64,000 nt of DNA. Origin: Lasiosphaeria ovina (taxonomy: Eukaryota > Ascomycota > Sordariomycetes > Sordariales > Lasiosphaeriaceae). Below, one piece after another: positions 52,053 to 63,894 of this stretch; the stretch's first letter is position 1; every line of letters begins with the position of its first letter. The stretch covers positions 1,550,001-1,614,000 of the forward strand of contig JAULSN010000009.1 in NCBI GenBank assembly GCA_033439765.1, written 5' to 3'. The notes under the pieces are model-generated. The model saw only the letters and a program-made list of their open reading frames with translations, searched no databases and was not told the DNA's origin. A program made the position numbers and the translations under genes.

Positions 52053-52533
52053 GTTGTCGAAGACTCCTGGGAAAATGCGCGATTGCCATATTTGGAAGTA
52101 TATTGACTTTGGCGACGGCGGCGAGGTGCAGTTGCGGTACAACTACGTTGGCAGCGCTTGGAGCGGTGCAGCCAGCGAATGCGGTAATTTTGGTTGTAAA
52201 ATGTGGTATTTTCATGGGCGGCGAGTTGTAACGCTTAGACGCTGATGTACCTACAGTAGCCGAGGACGTTTTAACAGTACGCACTCATAAAATTTACCTT
52301 ACTATTGCCAAACCCCCCCGCCATTAAAGGGGTCGAATACAGATCGCGGCGACTTGGCCAGCGGTATAGTATGGGGCAATGGCTTGCCGCTGTTGGTGTG
52401 GTGTGGTTCTTGCGTGGTATCCACACCCTGTACACTAGGCTCGCGGTGGATACATAGGTGCAAGGTTGCAAAGCCGTAGGCAAGGTAGGCAGTCAAAGTG
52501 TGTAGAATAAGGTTAGCAGACGGTCGGCAAGCT

Positions 52534-52784
52534 GCCCACCTTATCTACCCACCTTGTCATCCCACCTTGTCCTCCCCCCTTGTCTTCCCGCCTTGTCTTC
52601 CCACCTTGTCTTCGCACCTTGTCTTCGCACCTTGTCTTCCCACCTTGTCTTCCCACCTTGTCTTCCCACCTTGTCTTCCCACCTTGTCTTCCCACCTTGT
52701 CTTCCCACCTTGTCTTCCCACCTTGTCTTCCCGCTTTGTTTTCCCACCTTGTCTGCCCACCTTATCTGCCTACCTTATCTACCC
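52534..52784. repeat. 13-bp minisatellite
   Basis: About 19 tandem units of CCCACCTTGTCTT; the central part (about 52600-52735) is near-perfect and the ends degenerate. It creates long overlapping artificial frames on both strands (GGKTRWEDK-type), none of which is a real gene. Confidence 0.95.
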
Positions 52785-54757
52785 GGACGTGGCACTTGGG
52801 CGCTTTTCCGCACGACTAGTTGTCAGTGAGGTGTTCGCTGCAAGGCAAAGGCTCTGCGGCTGGACATTTTCTACCAATGCCACTTGCGCGGGGTCGCTTC
52901 TTCAGCCCCGGTTACGTTCCAGCCACAGCTAGTGGCGTTCTTTCTTATCTCAGATGGTGCCGCCCGAATGCAGAACCTGGCCAAAAGCGCATTCCATCTC
53001 AGGGCTCCTCCAATTGCCAAGTCCATTCTGCAGCACCAATTGAGCGCACATCAAACAGACCCTTTTGGCCAACAATTTTCCGACCGTAGGCCGCCATCGT
53101 TCGACTTGGGTAGTGAACCGCGCCTCGGAATCTCTGCATCTCCAGGCGACCTCCACAACTGTCGTCTCGAGCAGGCAACAAAGATCCTCGGCCGCCGCCA
53201 CCACCACATCCTCTTCGAGGCCATCGAGAACCCCGTTGAAGAGAGGTTCGAGTAGGGCTAGGATCACTCCAAAGGGGCGCCCCACGATATCATTGTCTTC
53301 TTCCAGCCCAATAGTATTTGGCATAATCTCCACGTCAATCCCTCACCCCTCCTGGAACCGAGTGAGTGTCGTACGCGAGGACCTTAGCGATCCAGAACAT
53401 ATCGTTCACTGGGACTGTGCTGCGATTTATAAGGCCACCAATAAACAAGGCTAGTGGGAGGAGAATATATGGATGGGGGTTGAAGGCAGTTGAGGCATCC
53501 AACCATTTACGTCTAACAAGGTTATGAGTGGCTACTTGGTTATTGTAGCAGCGAAAGCTATTGCAGAGTCTGGCGATGTTGAGGAAGACGATTTAGAAAT
53601 GACAACGGCAAAGGTACAGGAGGTCAAGGGTTTGTTGGCGAGCGTTCTAGTCTGAGATTGCTCAACAGTTAGGCGTCAAGATATTTGCCGACCTTATATT
53701 GTAGGCATGGCTTCCTACTGCGTTATATTGCCATCGGGCTTTTTCCTGGGGTTTGAGGGTGCGCCTTATCGCCCTTTCGGATAAGATGTCAGCAGATACT
53801 GGCACCTTCATTTCTTGTTGTGCCAGACGATGGCACCGAGAGGAACGGTTTTCGGACCTCTACTGTATTCCAACCTCATGGTCGGAAGGCGCTAGACTCT
53901 GAGCCAGACGGACCGAATTAATGGTAAGCTGCGGCTGATCGGGTTCTCCAACCTCGCCCGCGCTCTCGTTGATACGTTGATCCTGGCTGCATGAGAAGCA
54001 CTCGCAGTTCCACATTTCCGTGCAATCACTTAGTTTCCCCTTTCCCACTTGTGTGAGTTGCTTATTACCCGGGAAACTAATGATATCTTCGTTCCATTTG
54101 CCTTCCAAGACCTTAAACCTCAACCAAATTCTTCAGGCCACCTGACCCGCCTATTTCAGCCGACCACACCACTTCAGCGGCGGGGCTGCTCCAAAGCCAT
54201 CCACGGCGTAATTATATACATTAATCGAGAGAATGAGTTTATTCGACGCTTGTTAAAAGTTGGAAAAGCAGTTAACTGGCCTTAGAGAACCTAACCAAAT
54301 ACAAAAGCAAGATGCCGAATCAAGGGCTCTGTAGGAATTACCGATCAATCAGACTTCCTGAGGCTGATGCGGCTCGGCGGACCGCATAGCCCTGATTGGT
54401 CAGTCAGGAAGAATAGTGGGCCCGGCTCGGACATATAGGTCATCCGCTCTAGCACGTGACTTTAGTGCGCACAGGCTATCTACCCTGGCGCGTGACCATG
54501 GGCAGCCCACTCCCCAAAATCACCAAAACCCCCAACACCCTGTAACCTTAGTTGATAGACAACATATAGATAAATACACACAACCACCTACCCCCAACCT
54601 TACGCTACAGTTACTATAGTGACTATTGCGAATGACCTTGTCATTCCAACAGGCTCATCTCCCACCGCCTCTTTAATAAGCTTTTGCTCGAACACTCACA
54701 CGCGACCTTTCCCATAATCGCCACATAAGTCGGCCCGTGAATGATCCGTGGAGCCCT

Positions 54758-54860
54758 CTAGGGTTGACCCTCCTTCTTTGTCTCTAGGTCGTTATTGTTG
54801 GCTAATACGCGCTCATTCATATCCTTCGAACTCTCTTATTTATTCCTCTTTCTTATCGCC
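54758..54860 (+). repeat. diverged duplicate block, AT-shifted copy
   Basis: Matches 55424-55530 at about 80 percent. Most differences have T here where the other copy has C, or A where it has G, as expected of RIP. Confidence 0.7.
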
Positions 54861-55134
54861 GGTCATACGCTAGGACACCTTAAGCATTTTTTGAAATGAA
54901 TATTCCCTTCTCGATATTAAGTATCTAAGAGCTGGCTACCTTTTAAAAAGATAAGGCTAGTACTAGTATCTCGTATTATATCCCGTTCGAGAGGCTCTCT
55001 GGTTTCCTCTCTACTTATTTAGCGGGGTTATAAAGTACCTGCTATAAGGGTAAGCTAATATGGCTCGCGAGGATATTAAAAAGAGTTTTAATTCGAATTT
55101 ATTTCTTATACACAGTACGATAACAAGCAAAGGT

Positions 55135-55310
55135 TTTCCCCCTTGCTCAGGTACCGACAAGCACCCCGGCGCGCCACGATTTGAAAATTACAGCGGGCTT
55201 TCAATCGCAATACAGCGCTAGCAGGGACTCAGCACTGGCCAACAAACCCTTGCCGGTACTAAGGAAGGGAAAACACACCCGTCATACCATACTACTAGTA
55301 CGGAGTCCCG
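55135..55310 (+). repeat. dispersed repeat family 2, copy B
   Basis: See copy A at 47176-47335. Followed within 120 bases by the second copy of the duplicated block. Confidence 0.75.
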
Positions 55311-55423
55311 ACCCCACTATCATGCCTCTTCAGGCCTAGAACAACGCCGCCTAATCCCCCGCCGCTTTCCATGGGTCAACGGCTACTGGCCAGCACCGCT
55401 GTAACCCCATCGCCCACTGGGGT

Positions 55424-55530
55424 CGACCTTCCTTCCATATCTCCAGGTCGTCATTGTTGCCCAACACGCGCTCATTCACATCCTTCGAACTCTCCTGTTT
55501 GTTCCTATTCTTCATATTCTCCGGTACTTT
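55424..55530 (+). repeat. diverged duplicate block, GC-richer copy
   Basis: Partner of 54758-54860; shared core CGCGCTCATTCA and ATCCTTCGAACTCTC. Confidence 0.7.
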
Positions 55531-55742
55531 GCCTCCATCGCCGTGCCTGTTGCATTCTTCTTCTGTCTTGTCTGTACAAGCCCGGCCTCGCAAATGACTG
55601 GCCGCGACACTCCATGCTGAGAGACCTACCTGACCGATAGCTAGAGCAACAGCGGGGCACCTTATCTCTCGCCTGGATACCGACCACACGTCGCCTTCCT
55701 GGCTGTTGGAGGTCCGGCACACGGCGCGACGCCGATCGCACG

Positions 55743-58293
55743 ATGCGGCCTCCCCGGATTGCCATTCTCGTCCTCTTCTTCTTTTCTGCCTCGCTCTTCC
55801 TCTTTTGCCGGTCCATCATCTCGTTCCGGCAGGCAAGGCGAGCAGTAACGCCGCTCTCCTCTCAGACGTCGTCATTGCGAACCTTCTTTTCCTTCACGGC
55901 ACCGTTCTCCCTGTTCCCGCCGAACGCCGCGATCAGTCTCGCCGACGACAACAGCACATTCTTTGCTGCCCGCCCTGCTGCATTTGGGCCTCTGTTACCA
56001 GTGCAAGGGCTCAGCGGGCAGCTATGGATAGGCAGCGGGTTCGCCGACGATAATCTTCAAGCAGGGGAGGGCGAGGGGGAGCTTGGCTGTAGCGACGTTG
56101 ATGGGTGGGAAGATGGAAAGTCGGACCTCATGACAAAGGCTGCCGAACAGGCACTGGCGGCAGACAGATCGCCTGGAGCCACCGTCCGAGCGAAGCCCTC
56201 GAGACGTGAATATCTAGGGCCAGGCGCTATACTTGATCGGAAAGCCATATCGAAGAGACGCCCTGGAGCCCAAAATGCCCCGGTTGACGATGGGACGGAC
56301 GACTACCTTCATCTGTCGAAGCATCCCTACAACGTTCCCTCGACAAATTCGGTTTCAAGTCATGCTGATATTCAGTCCATTCAAGAGGCAGCAGAAATAA
56401 CTGGCAAGATTGTCTTGCTGAGCCGCGGCGGCTGTGGGTTTCTGGAGAAGGTCAAGTGGGCGCAGCGTCGTGGTGCCATCGCTCTCATTGTGGGAGACAA
56501 CCAGAAGGGCGGGCCGTTGATCCAGATGTTTGCGAGAGGGAACGTCGATAACGTCACTATACCCTCGATTTTTACGTCAAGAACAACCGCCCATATCCTC
56601 TCATCACTGATACAGCCTGGGAGTTTCATCGAAGATATCCTAGACGAAAGTGGGAACCCTCTCTTGAAAGTCCAGAAGTCGGGCAAGGCGAGGAAGAACA
56701 AAAAGACCGAGCAGACCGCACACACTGCCCCAAGAGAAAAGGCACATAAATCGAACTCGGCCAAAACGTCTGCCCCTCGGGAACGCGCGTCATCTTCGAC
56801 AAACAAGCTGAATGAATCCCAAAGGAGTTGGATTTCGCGGCTTTTTCCGTGGCTAAGCGGCAAAGGTGCCGAGTCTGATAAGAACACGCCTATCAAGGAC
56901 AGTAAGACATCAATAGCCAGTGCAGGTAGTTCCCAGACTGCCGGCTCAGAGAACCCGCAAGGGGACGGCTTCCAGATTGGAGTGCACGACTGGCGTGACC
57001 CGGACCTCGTTGGGCCACCGGCTCAAGGTAGCAAGGCTTCTTTCACAAGCGGGAATGAAAACCTAGCAGCCGGTGATTCCCCGGCTACAGAAACAGCCGG
57101 CTATGTGAACCGGGGCGGAAAGACGGAAGTTGAGGGTCCTTTGTCGGGCGCCAATGAACCACACGAGAATAGCATCATTCCTGGGAGTGATGACCGAACT
57201 TCTGAAGCTGACGCATATTTCAGGAGCTCAGGACCCGGGAAATCGGTTGACTCTGGAACTCGTGGAGGGCTGATCTCCAAGATTTTTGGTGACAGCGATG
57301 GAGAAGCGTTAGCTGGCTCTACAACCCCAATTGCCCCTGTGGCAGAAGACGACGAGGGTCCAGGTGATCACGAAGGCCTTTGGATCACGATCACACCAAC
57401 CAGCAGTGCCAGCCCCTTCTTCGATACCCTGCTAGTCTTGGTTGTCAGTCCATTGATCACGTTGACAGTGGTGTATGCCCTTCTTATCTTGCGAGCCAAG
57501 ATCCGCAGGCGGAGGTGGAGAGCTCCCAAATCGGTGGTGGAGCGTCTGCCGGTGCGGACATACCGCACTGTGGCCCCATCTCCCAGTCTGTCGCCAAGAA
57601 TGCCGTCCCCAACGAGCTCCTCGCCCACAACTCCTCTCTTGCAGGGATCTTCTCAGCCGCGACCACGGTCCCGCACTACCACGGGTGTTCCCGAACCCGC
57701 TGAACTCCAGAGAGTGGATAATACTCCTCCCAGGACCACGAGATCGCCTCCTCGTGAGAAAACTGCTCCCCATATCTCGAGCGAGTGGAAGAAGTATATG
57801 GGAAGACAGGTTGAGTGTGTGATCTGTTTGGAAGAATATGTAGACAGCATCAGCAGGGTCATGAGTCTACCGTGCGGCCATGAGTTCCATGTCGAGTGCA
57901 TGTAAGACCATCCTTCCCCTCGAGCAAGCCACTCCAGCATACTGACAAGGAGACAGAACACCCTGGCTTACAACTAGACGGCGGACCTGTCCAATCTGCA
58001 AGGGCGATGTTGTCAGATCGCTAGCCCGCGGCTCTCCCTCCACTCCGCGGTACGAGCCTTACCGTGACGACAGTGATGACGAAAGCGTCGAGGCTTCAGG
58101 GTCCAGAGCGAACCGACCGTCCTCTCCCGACAGAAGATCGGATATCGAACAAGGGGGGATCCTTTCTCCATCTCCACAGAGAGGACGCCGAGCTAATCAT
58201 AATGAAGGATGGCTAAGCATGTTGTCGAGCAGTTTGGGGGGCGGGTCGTTCCCGAGAACAAGGCGCGAGGAGTCAGAGGACCGCAACCGTTAG
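55743..58293 (+). CDS. PA-TM-RING type E3 ubiquitin ligase
   Basis: Two exons: 55743-57901 and 57957-58293, giving 831 residues. Order: an N-terminal signal anchor (RIAILVLFFFSASLFLF, residues 5-21); a protease-associated domain at about 200-300 (EITGKIVLLSRGGCGFLEKV, then WAQRRGAIALIVGDN, IPSIFTSRTTAHILSSLI); a Ser/Gly-rich, acidic linker; a second transmembrane segment at about 558-582 (FFDTLLVLVVSPLITLTVVY) followed by basic residues; a Ser/Pro/Thr-rich stretch; and a RING-H2 finger from Cys692 (CVICLEEY, then CGHEFHVECITPW and CPIC). The RING is cut by the intron between Cys and Ile, and splicing restores the C3H2C3 pattern. Such proteins sit in endosome, Golgi or vacuole membranes and ubiquitinate membrane cargo. 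Donor GTAAGA, acceptor GACAG. The cytosolic tail is acidic and Ser-rich. Confidence 0.88.
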
Positions 58294-60266
58294 CATGTCG
58301 AGAGCGTTCAACACCGTACACCGTGTTGCTTAGTATGGAAGTTTCTTATCAGGCACTCGGCTCAGAAGCCGAACCCTGTATGATGTCTGCATTGTTGTTT
58401 TTCAGCTGAACTGAACAGGGGCGTTTTCAGCATAGGTTTGTACAATGGGGTGGGCTGGGAGGCTTGATTGACGCTCGTTTATTTGTTTTGCGCATTGATA
58501 CCTCTTTCCTGCTGTTTCTATCTTTGGTTTTATTTTACTAGTACAACTCCACTTGGACGGACGTCGAAAGCATTGTGGTCGAGACAGCCGCCAAATTGTA
58601 CTTTCTCATGCTGTATGTCTGGCAAAAAGGCATAACCAGTTGCCGCAAATGCAAGGGGGACATTCTTGGATGGCCGTGCTTACCTGCCTCCACATTGTAG
58701 TCTGCTCGGAAAGACGAGCAATGTACACTCACATCCCTACAATTCTCTGTTTCACGGAATCCAGTACCAGTTTCGGTGTTTATCTTCAGACCAGACTATA
58801 CCTTTCGTTTGGACGGCCTCTGTATATGCGACCACCTTGTCCAACTTCGCTCACTAGGAACCTCAACTAGTCCTGACCAGTGAGATCTTTGTTCCGTTAG
58901 TGTGTAATCTGCAAAAGGAGACCATCCGTCCTTCAAGACGTGCCAGGCGCCATGCTGTTCTTGTCTCGGCAAATAGAAACGATACGGTCGAAGTGGCCGA
59001 GTTGCCAATGACTCGCCGCTGCTCGGCATTAGGTCTCGAGTCTGTCTACTGCACCGCCCCGGGGAGTTCTTCTAGGATAGGCATGGCACGTACTAGTCAA
59101 ACCATGGCAAGGGCCAACAGCAGCGGTAGATGGTAGCCCGTTTTGCACCTAATCCGGCGATCTGTTTGCCTTTACCGCTTACCTGACAGGCAGAGCAGAA
59201 AGTTCAGGCTCGCTTCCAACTTCCACGCGCGTGACCGATCCAACGCCGCCGACAAGTGAACGCTTCCCGCCACGCGCTGCCCCGTCTCATTGACTAACGC
59301 AAGAGACCCCGGCACTGACGTTGACACGTGGACTTGCAGCTCCGGGACCTTCGAAAGAAAACTTTGAGCCAGCCAGCTTCACCCCGTCCCAAAAGCGCGC
59401 GCCACCGCGCCGCTTGAACCCGTTAGGTTCTGTTACGGTTAGGGGCACGACATATGACCGCCTTTGTTGATTACCCCTGAGTGTCGAGGAAGCAGTTTTG
59501 AGAAGATGTAGACGGAGCTGGTATGAGCTGGTGACAACAACTGCAGTACTCGGTTGTTTTTCCATCGCCTGAGCTGGTGGGCGTGCGATGTGTGTTTGTA
59601 TCTGTTTCTAGTATCGCCATATTTTGGGGATGGAACGCAGCATTTCGACACCGTGACCGGAGGCGGCGGCATTGGGGTGTTGTCTGTGGTTGAGTTTTTC
59701 TGCAATGCTGTCAAGCCACAGACTCTCGGGGGGGGGGGGGGGGGGGGGGGGGGGTATGGTAGCGGACATCAAGCATCATCGCCGCCCAGCTTTGACATAA
59801 TAGATGTCATTAATGTCATAACGTAATAAAAATAAATACCAGCCCCCGACACATCCAGCCACAAGTAGCGCTCTGCCCTCCCCACTCCCCGAGACCAAAT
59901 GATACAATCTTTGTAGGTCCAAATATCCCCTTTCTGCCAGACCAAGGTCCGAACTACCCCCTCTAAAAGACTGAAAGGAAATCAAGTAAAGGCAAAAAAG
60001 AAGTGACATACCCCCTCTGTTTTTTCCCTGCTCTTCCCCTTTTCAGTACACCATCTCGTTTCTCCATCTTTTTTTCCCCTTTCTATTTTCCCCTTTCTCA
60101 TATCTCTGCCGTTTGAAGCGACTCTTGAGTAGAATAGTGATGTACAGTTTCCAAGAAGAAGAAAAAGAAAGAAAAACACAAAGAAACGCAGACCCCATGT
60201 CTTCGGGACCGCCTCCCATCCTTCCCTTTCCCCTGCCCCCCTCCGCAGAGCCCAGCCTCGAATTAT
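58294..60266. other. convergent gap with a G-tract
   Basis: No gene recognised. Holds a run of 27 G at 59728-59754. The part near 59990-60180 is CT-rich, likely the 3' UTR of the minus-strand gene. Confidence 0.45.
59728..59754. repeat. poly-G tract, 27 nt
   Basis: Uninterrupted run of 27 G. Confidence 0.95.
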
Positions 60267-61940
60267 TCACCAGGGCCTTCCGTACTGGCTGACAAACTCC
60301 CAGGAGACCAGGCCGTGGTGGATGTAATCCCCCTTCGGCGCCAGCGGATTGAACTGCGTCTGGCGCAGGATCACGGGGGTGCTGGGCGCTTTGAGGGGGT
60401 GCTGCTCTAGGATGCTGAGGAATTCAGCGGGCGGGCTGGACCGGACGGGAGGGAGAGAGCCGAGAGCAGCGGCGGCGGGAGAGTCGAGAGCAGTTAGATG
60501 AGGAGGAGACGGCTGCTGCTGCAGCTGCGCAGGGGTAGTAGCAGCAGGTCTAGGACGAAGAGGAGAAGCAGCGGCGATGGCCGGGGGAAGAGGAAGAGAA
60601 GAAGATAAAGAAGAAGGTGACATGGTCTGCGCGAAGCTGGTCATGCTGCTGCTTTTAGAAGATGTGAAGCAATCCTGCATCGTAATGTCGTACAAGAGAG
60701 AGTAGTCGACCCCCGAGTCTGCTGGCTGCATGGGCGGCGTATCGGCCGTGAGGTAGATGTGCTCCGGAGGGGCAGGGGCCTGGCCGCCTACGCATCCGCC
60801 TCCGACGCTCGGTGGCGCTGGTGAGGCGGTGGCGGCAGGGGGATCAGAGGCCTGCGTCACCACATCATCTCCGCGATGGGAGGGAGCGAACCATTGGCTG
60901 TCTTCAATATACGGCGATACTGCGTCCCAGGGGAAACTGACCGCCGTGTCGGCTGCCGCGAAGGCATTGTGATATCCGGAGCCGAGCATGCTGAGGTAGG
61001 AATCCGTCGGCGGAGGCAGCATCATGGACGGCTCGGTGTTGTCGCCGCCGACGACGACAGCGCTCGCGCCGAGGTAAGATCCGAAATCGAGAGCCTCGGA
61101 GAAATGGGTCATGACGGCTTCGGCCGAGGGGGGTGATGGCCGCATGTTGCTGCTGTCCCCGTTGCCGGTACCCTGTTGGCCCCACTCCTCAGGGTCGGAC
61201 GGGTTGGAAAGAGATGATAGTGCCGCCAGAGGATCCGGCAAGAATGCTGGTGCCTTGCCCTTGCCCTTGCCCTTGGCGGCGGCAGCGGTGGCGGCGGCGC
61301 GAGCACGTCTTGCCGGTGTCTTGCCCTTGCCCTTGCCCTTGCCCTTGGCGGCGGCAGCGGTGGCGGCGGCGCGAGCACGTCTTGCCGGTGTCTTGCCCTT
61401 GCCCTTGGCGGCGGCGGCGGCGGCTGCGCGAGCACGTCTTGCTGGTGCCTTGTCCTTGCTCTTGACGGCGGCGGCGCGGTGAGCCCGTCTTGCTGGTGCC
61501 TTGGCCTCGCCTTTGCCCTCGCCCTCGCCCTCGCCCTCGACCTTGGCCTCGCCCTTGGCCTCGCCCTTGGCCGCAGCAGCGGCGGCGGCGCGAGCACGTC
61601 TTGTTTCTGCAAATCCGTTGAAGAAATGCGTCAGGCGTCTCCCCAGCACAGATGTCGAGCTATAGTTCGGGATGAATTCCACGTATCCGGAGTCGGGTGC
61701 GTTGGAAAAGGCCTCCGTGTCTTCTTGCGGGGCAGGCTTCACATCGTCGCCGTCAACAGCATCGAAGATGCTGGAAATGGGAATCTCTCCCATTTCGGTG
61801 ATGGTGTCGGGTGAGTTGGGTTCGAGAAGTAAAGGGCTGGGAATGGGAATCTCTCCCATTTCGGTGATGGTGCTGGATGCGCTCGGCTCGAGAAGCAAAG
61901 GGCTGGGAAAGGATAGAAACGTGCCGCCTGGGGTGTGCAT
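60267..61940 (-). CDS. Ala/Lys/Gly-rich repeat protein, uncharacterised
   Basis: An open frame of 557 codons from the ATG at 61940, no family recognised. Residues 5-50 hold a duplicated block: PLLLEPSASSTITEMGEIPI and then PLLLEPNSPDTITEMGEIPI. From about 120 to 240 comes a basic low-complexity region with five units of the type ARRARAAAAAAAKGKGKTP, with KGEAKGEAKVEGEGEGEGKG in the first. It resembles the tail of histone H1 or AT-hook-rich proteins and so suggests DNA or RNA binding. The C-terminal half is Ser/Pro-rich with acidic and aromatic residues (SGVDYSLLYDITMQDCF), like an activation domain. The last residues are VSWEFVSQYGRPW. The pattern of basic repeats plus an acidic-aromatic half suggests a nuclear regulator, which is inference. 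Codon use and length argue for a real gene. Confidence 0.6.
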   Translation of the reverse strand: MHTPGGTFLSFPSPLLLEPSASSTITEMGEIPIPSPLLLEPNSPDTITEMGEIPISSIFDAVDGDDVKPAPQEDTEAFSNAPDSGYVEFIPNYSSTSVLGRRLTHFFNGFAETRRARAAAAAAAKGEAKGEAKVEGEGEGEGKGEAKAPARRAHRAAAVKSKDKAPARRARAAAAAAAKGKGKTPARRARAAATAAAAKGKGKGKGKTPARRARAAATAAAAKGKGKGKAPAFLPDPLAALSSLSNPSDPEEWGQQGTGNGDSSNMRPSPPSAEAVMTHFSEALDFGSYLGASAVVVGGDNTEPSMMLPPPTDSYLSMLGSGYHNAFAAADTAVSFPWDAVSPYIEDSQWFAPSHRGDDVVTQASDPPAATASPAPPSVGGGCVGGQAPAPPEHIYLTADTPPMQPADSGVDYSLLYDITMQDCFTSSKSSSMTSFAQTMSPSSLSSSLPLPPAIAAASPLRPRPAATTPAQLQQQPSPPHLTALDSPAAAALGSLPPVRSSPPAEFLSILEQHPLKAPSTPVILRQTQFNPLAPKGDYIHHGLVSWEFVSQYGRPW

Positions 61941-62675
61941 CTTGAAATGGTGAGGCAGTTGGTATTGCTGTAGGTGCCCCCTTTTCTGGACGGATGTCTT
62001 GAGTTGGCCTTGGCGTGGTGCTGAGCAGTGAGTTTCTTGTTCCAATGTCAGTTCCGCCTACTCTGGTTGTTTTTTTGCCTTCCTACCAACAAAACCAAGA
62101 GTATGAGGATTCGGTGCGAGATGCTCAGGGGGTTCAAGTCATGTGTTTAAACGCTCAAGAAGTGCAGTGAGGAGAGGTAGGTAAAGTTGGAGGCAGAAGT
62201 CATATTTGTAAAGGTTGACTTCTCCGCAAACCAGGGAATACGGTGGGACATCGATGTTGGAGACGGGCCTGTGATGACGAGGGCTAAGCATGTTGTTGCC
62301 GACCGGCATGTTTTGTAAAGTCTAAGCTCGTGGAGTTAGGGACTGGTGGCGTTTGCGTTGACGGCGTGCTTCTGGTTCCCGCAGATGGAACCAGGTTTTC
62401 CCTAGCTGTCCGTACGTACTAGTAGTTGGTCTTGCTTGGTATCTGTCTGTAAGTTGGTATGGGGAAAGTGGGAAAGACGTTTTGAAACGCACCAGTTGAA
62501 GTAGCTCCTTCCCCATTCTGCCTTAGACACGGAGCGTGGTGCTGATCGCCGCCACAAGCTGCAGCCCATCGGCTCTTTGGCTCTAACGCAGCTAGTAGTC
62601 GGCTGTAAGTGCGTGGTCGATCCCGAGACATATACATATCGACGTTGACATATTGTCCACTGCTGGTGTCCTGCT

Positions 62676-62850
62676 TGCCTATGCGATATTAAGATTAAAG
62701 TTGGTCACGAAAGAAAGAAAAGCCAATACCCGGCGGAAGCACAAGCCCAACATAAAAGGTTCTCGGATCCGGCTGGCTACAGCTGGCGCATCATATGCCG
62801 GCCGCTCCGCTCCACACACCAACGGCCCGGAGCCGTCAAGGTTCGGCACA
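62676..62850 (-). repeat. dispersed repeat family 1, copy B
   Basis: Reverse complement of 16745-16915 at about 85 percent by eye; shared blocks include GATTAAAGTTGGTCACGA and CTCGGATCCGGCTGGC. Confidence 0.7.
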
Positions 62851-63879
62851 ACCATAGATTTGCCGATGCCAGGTACACCAAGACTCAGGCCGTGCCGTGG
62901 TGTCAAGCTAAATCGGCCGGCCTGAGTACAAATAGAACAAGAATGCTGCAATTGACGAAAGGGGTCTTCCTTGCACACACCTTCTAGTCATCACCCAAAT
63001 CGAAGACATCAACCACATACATTCCATCGCCCTGCTTGGTTGCCCATGTATACGATGCCCATCTCTCTCTCCAGACTTGGACTTGGTCTTGACCTCCACC
63101 TCTCGCAGCAAACATACCAATCCCTCACGTTCACACCGACTTGATTTGTTCTCGCGCAATCTATTTGGCTTCACATGTCGCCAAACCCCCTCCTGCTCGG
63201 CCGCATGACTTCATCCGCGTCGAAACACAAGCAGGCAGCGCTTCGGTCCCCACCTCTTCTAGCTCCGGACTACCTGGCTTGCTACCTACCTCCTTACCTA
63301 GCAACCAAGGCGTCAGTCACTGTGTGGGGAATAGCAATGTGCCAGTTTTTTAAGGTAGGGCCGAAGCAGAACGGAACCCACAACTGGGTGCCCGGCTTAC
63401 CTACCAGCTTGCTTCATCGCTCCCAAGTCTCCCGTCAGATCCATCGAGACTAATACCTGCCCACTGCGTATGCAAATACAGCGAGTTTATGCCTGCTCCT
63501 GCGTCCGCTACATCTCCATGGGCTGGTGTGAGAAGTACACCAGGACAGAGAAGCGGTGCACGCCAGAGATTGTCCAGAAGGAGGAATTCGAGTAATTAGA
63601 ATACGCTCTTTTTCTCTTCGTCGTTTTGCGAGGGGTTGTTTTTTTCTAACTTCAGGCAGACATGACAAGGTCTGTGGTAATTGCCGGCCGCCGAATACGT
63701 CAACGGCTTAGGAGAGCCTGATCCAGAGGCCAAGGAGGGAGCAATAATCCGTAGTCCACTCAGCAATGCAGACGTTTTTTTGGTTGCTCAGGCACCTAGG
63801 CGGTATGTACGGAGTTATGGGATGGGATGGGATGTACACGGACGACGAGGTAGATGGAGGGCCGACTTCCAGGTTGTCC

Positions 63880-63894
63880 GGGGGGGGGGGGGGG
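63880..63894. repeat. poly-G tract, 15 nt
   Basis: Run of 15 G. Confidence 0.95.

Larger units (their letters stand above)
51313..55742. other. repeat-rich gap
   Basis: No gene recognised. Contains the GCAGTGAGG repeat (51966-52052), a 13-bp minisatellite (52534-52784), a duplicated block (54758-54860 and 55424-55530) and repeat family 2 copy B (55135-55310), described separately. Open frames of 120-130 codons at about 52884-53454, on both strands, are not supported by any motif. Confidence 0.45.

Noticed and set aside
52498..52932. Overlapping open frames on both strands in the 13-bp repeat (GGKTRWEDK-type peptides)
   Set aside because: They arise from the minisatellite having no stop in several frames; no codon bias or start context supports a gene.
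52884..53454. Overlapping 120-130-codon frames on both strands
   Set aside because: Neither strand has a recognisable motif or promoter; left as undetermined.
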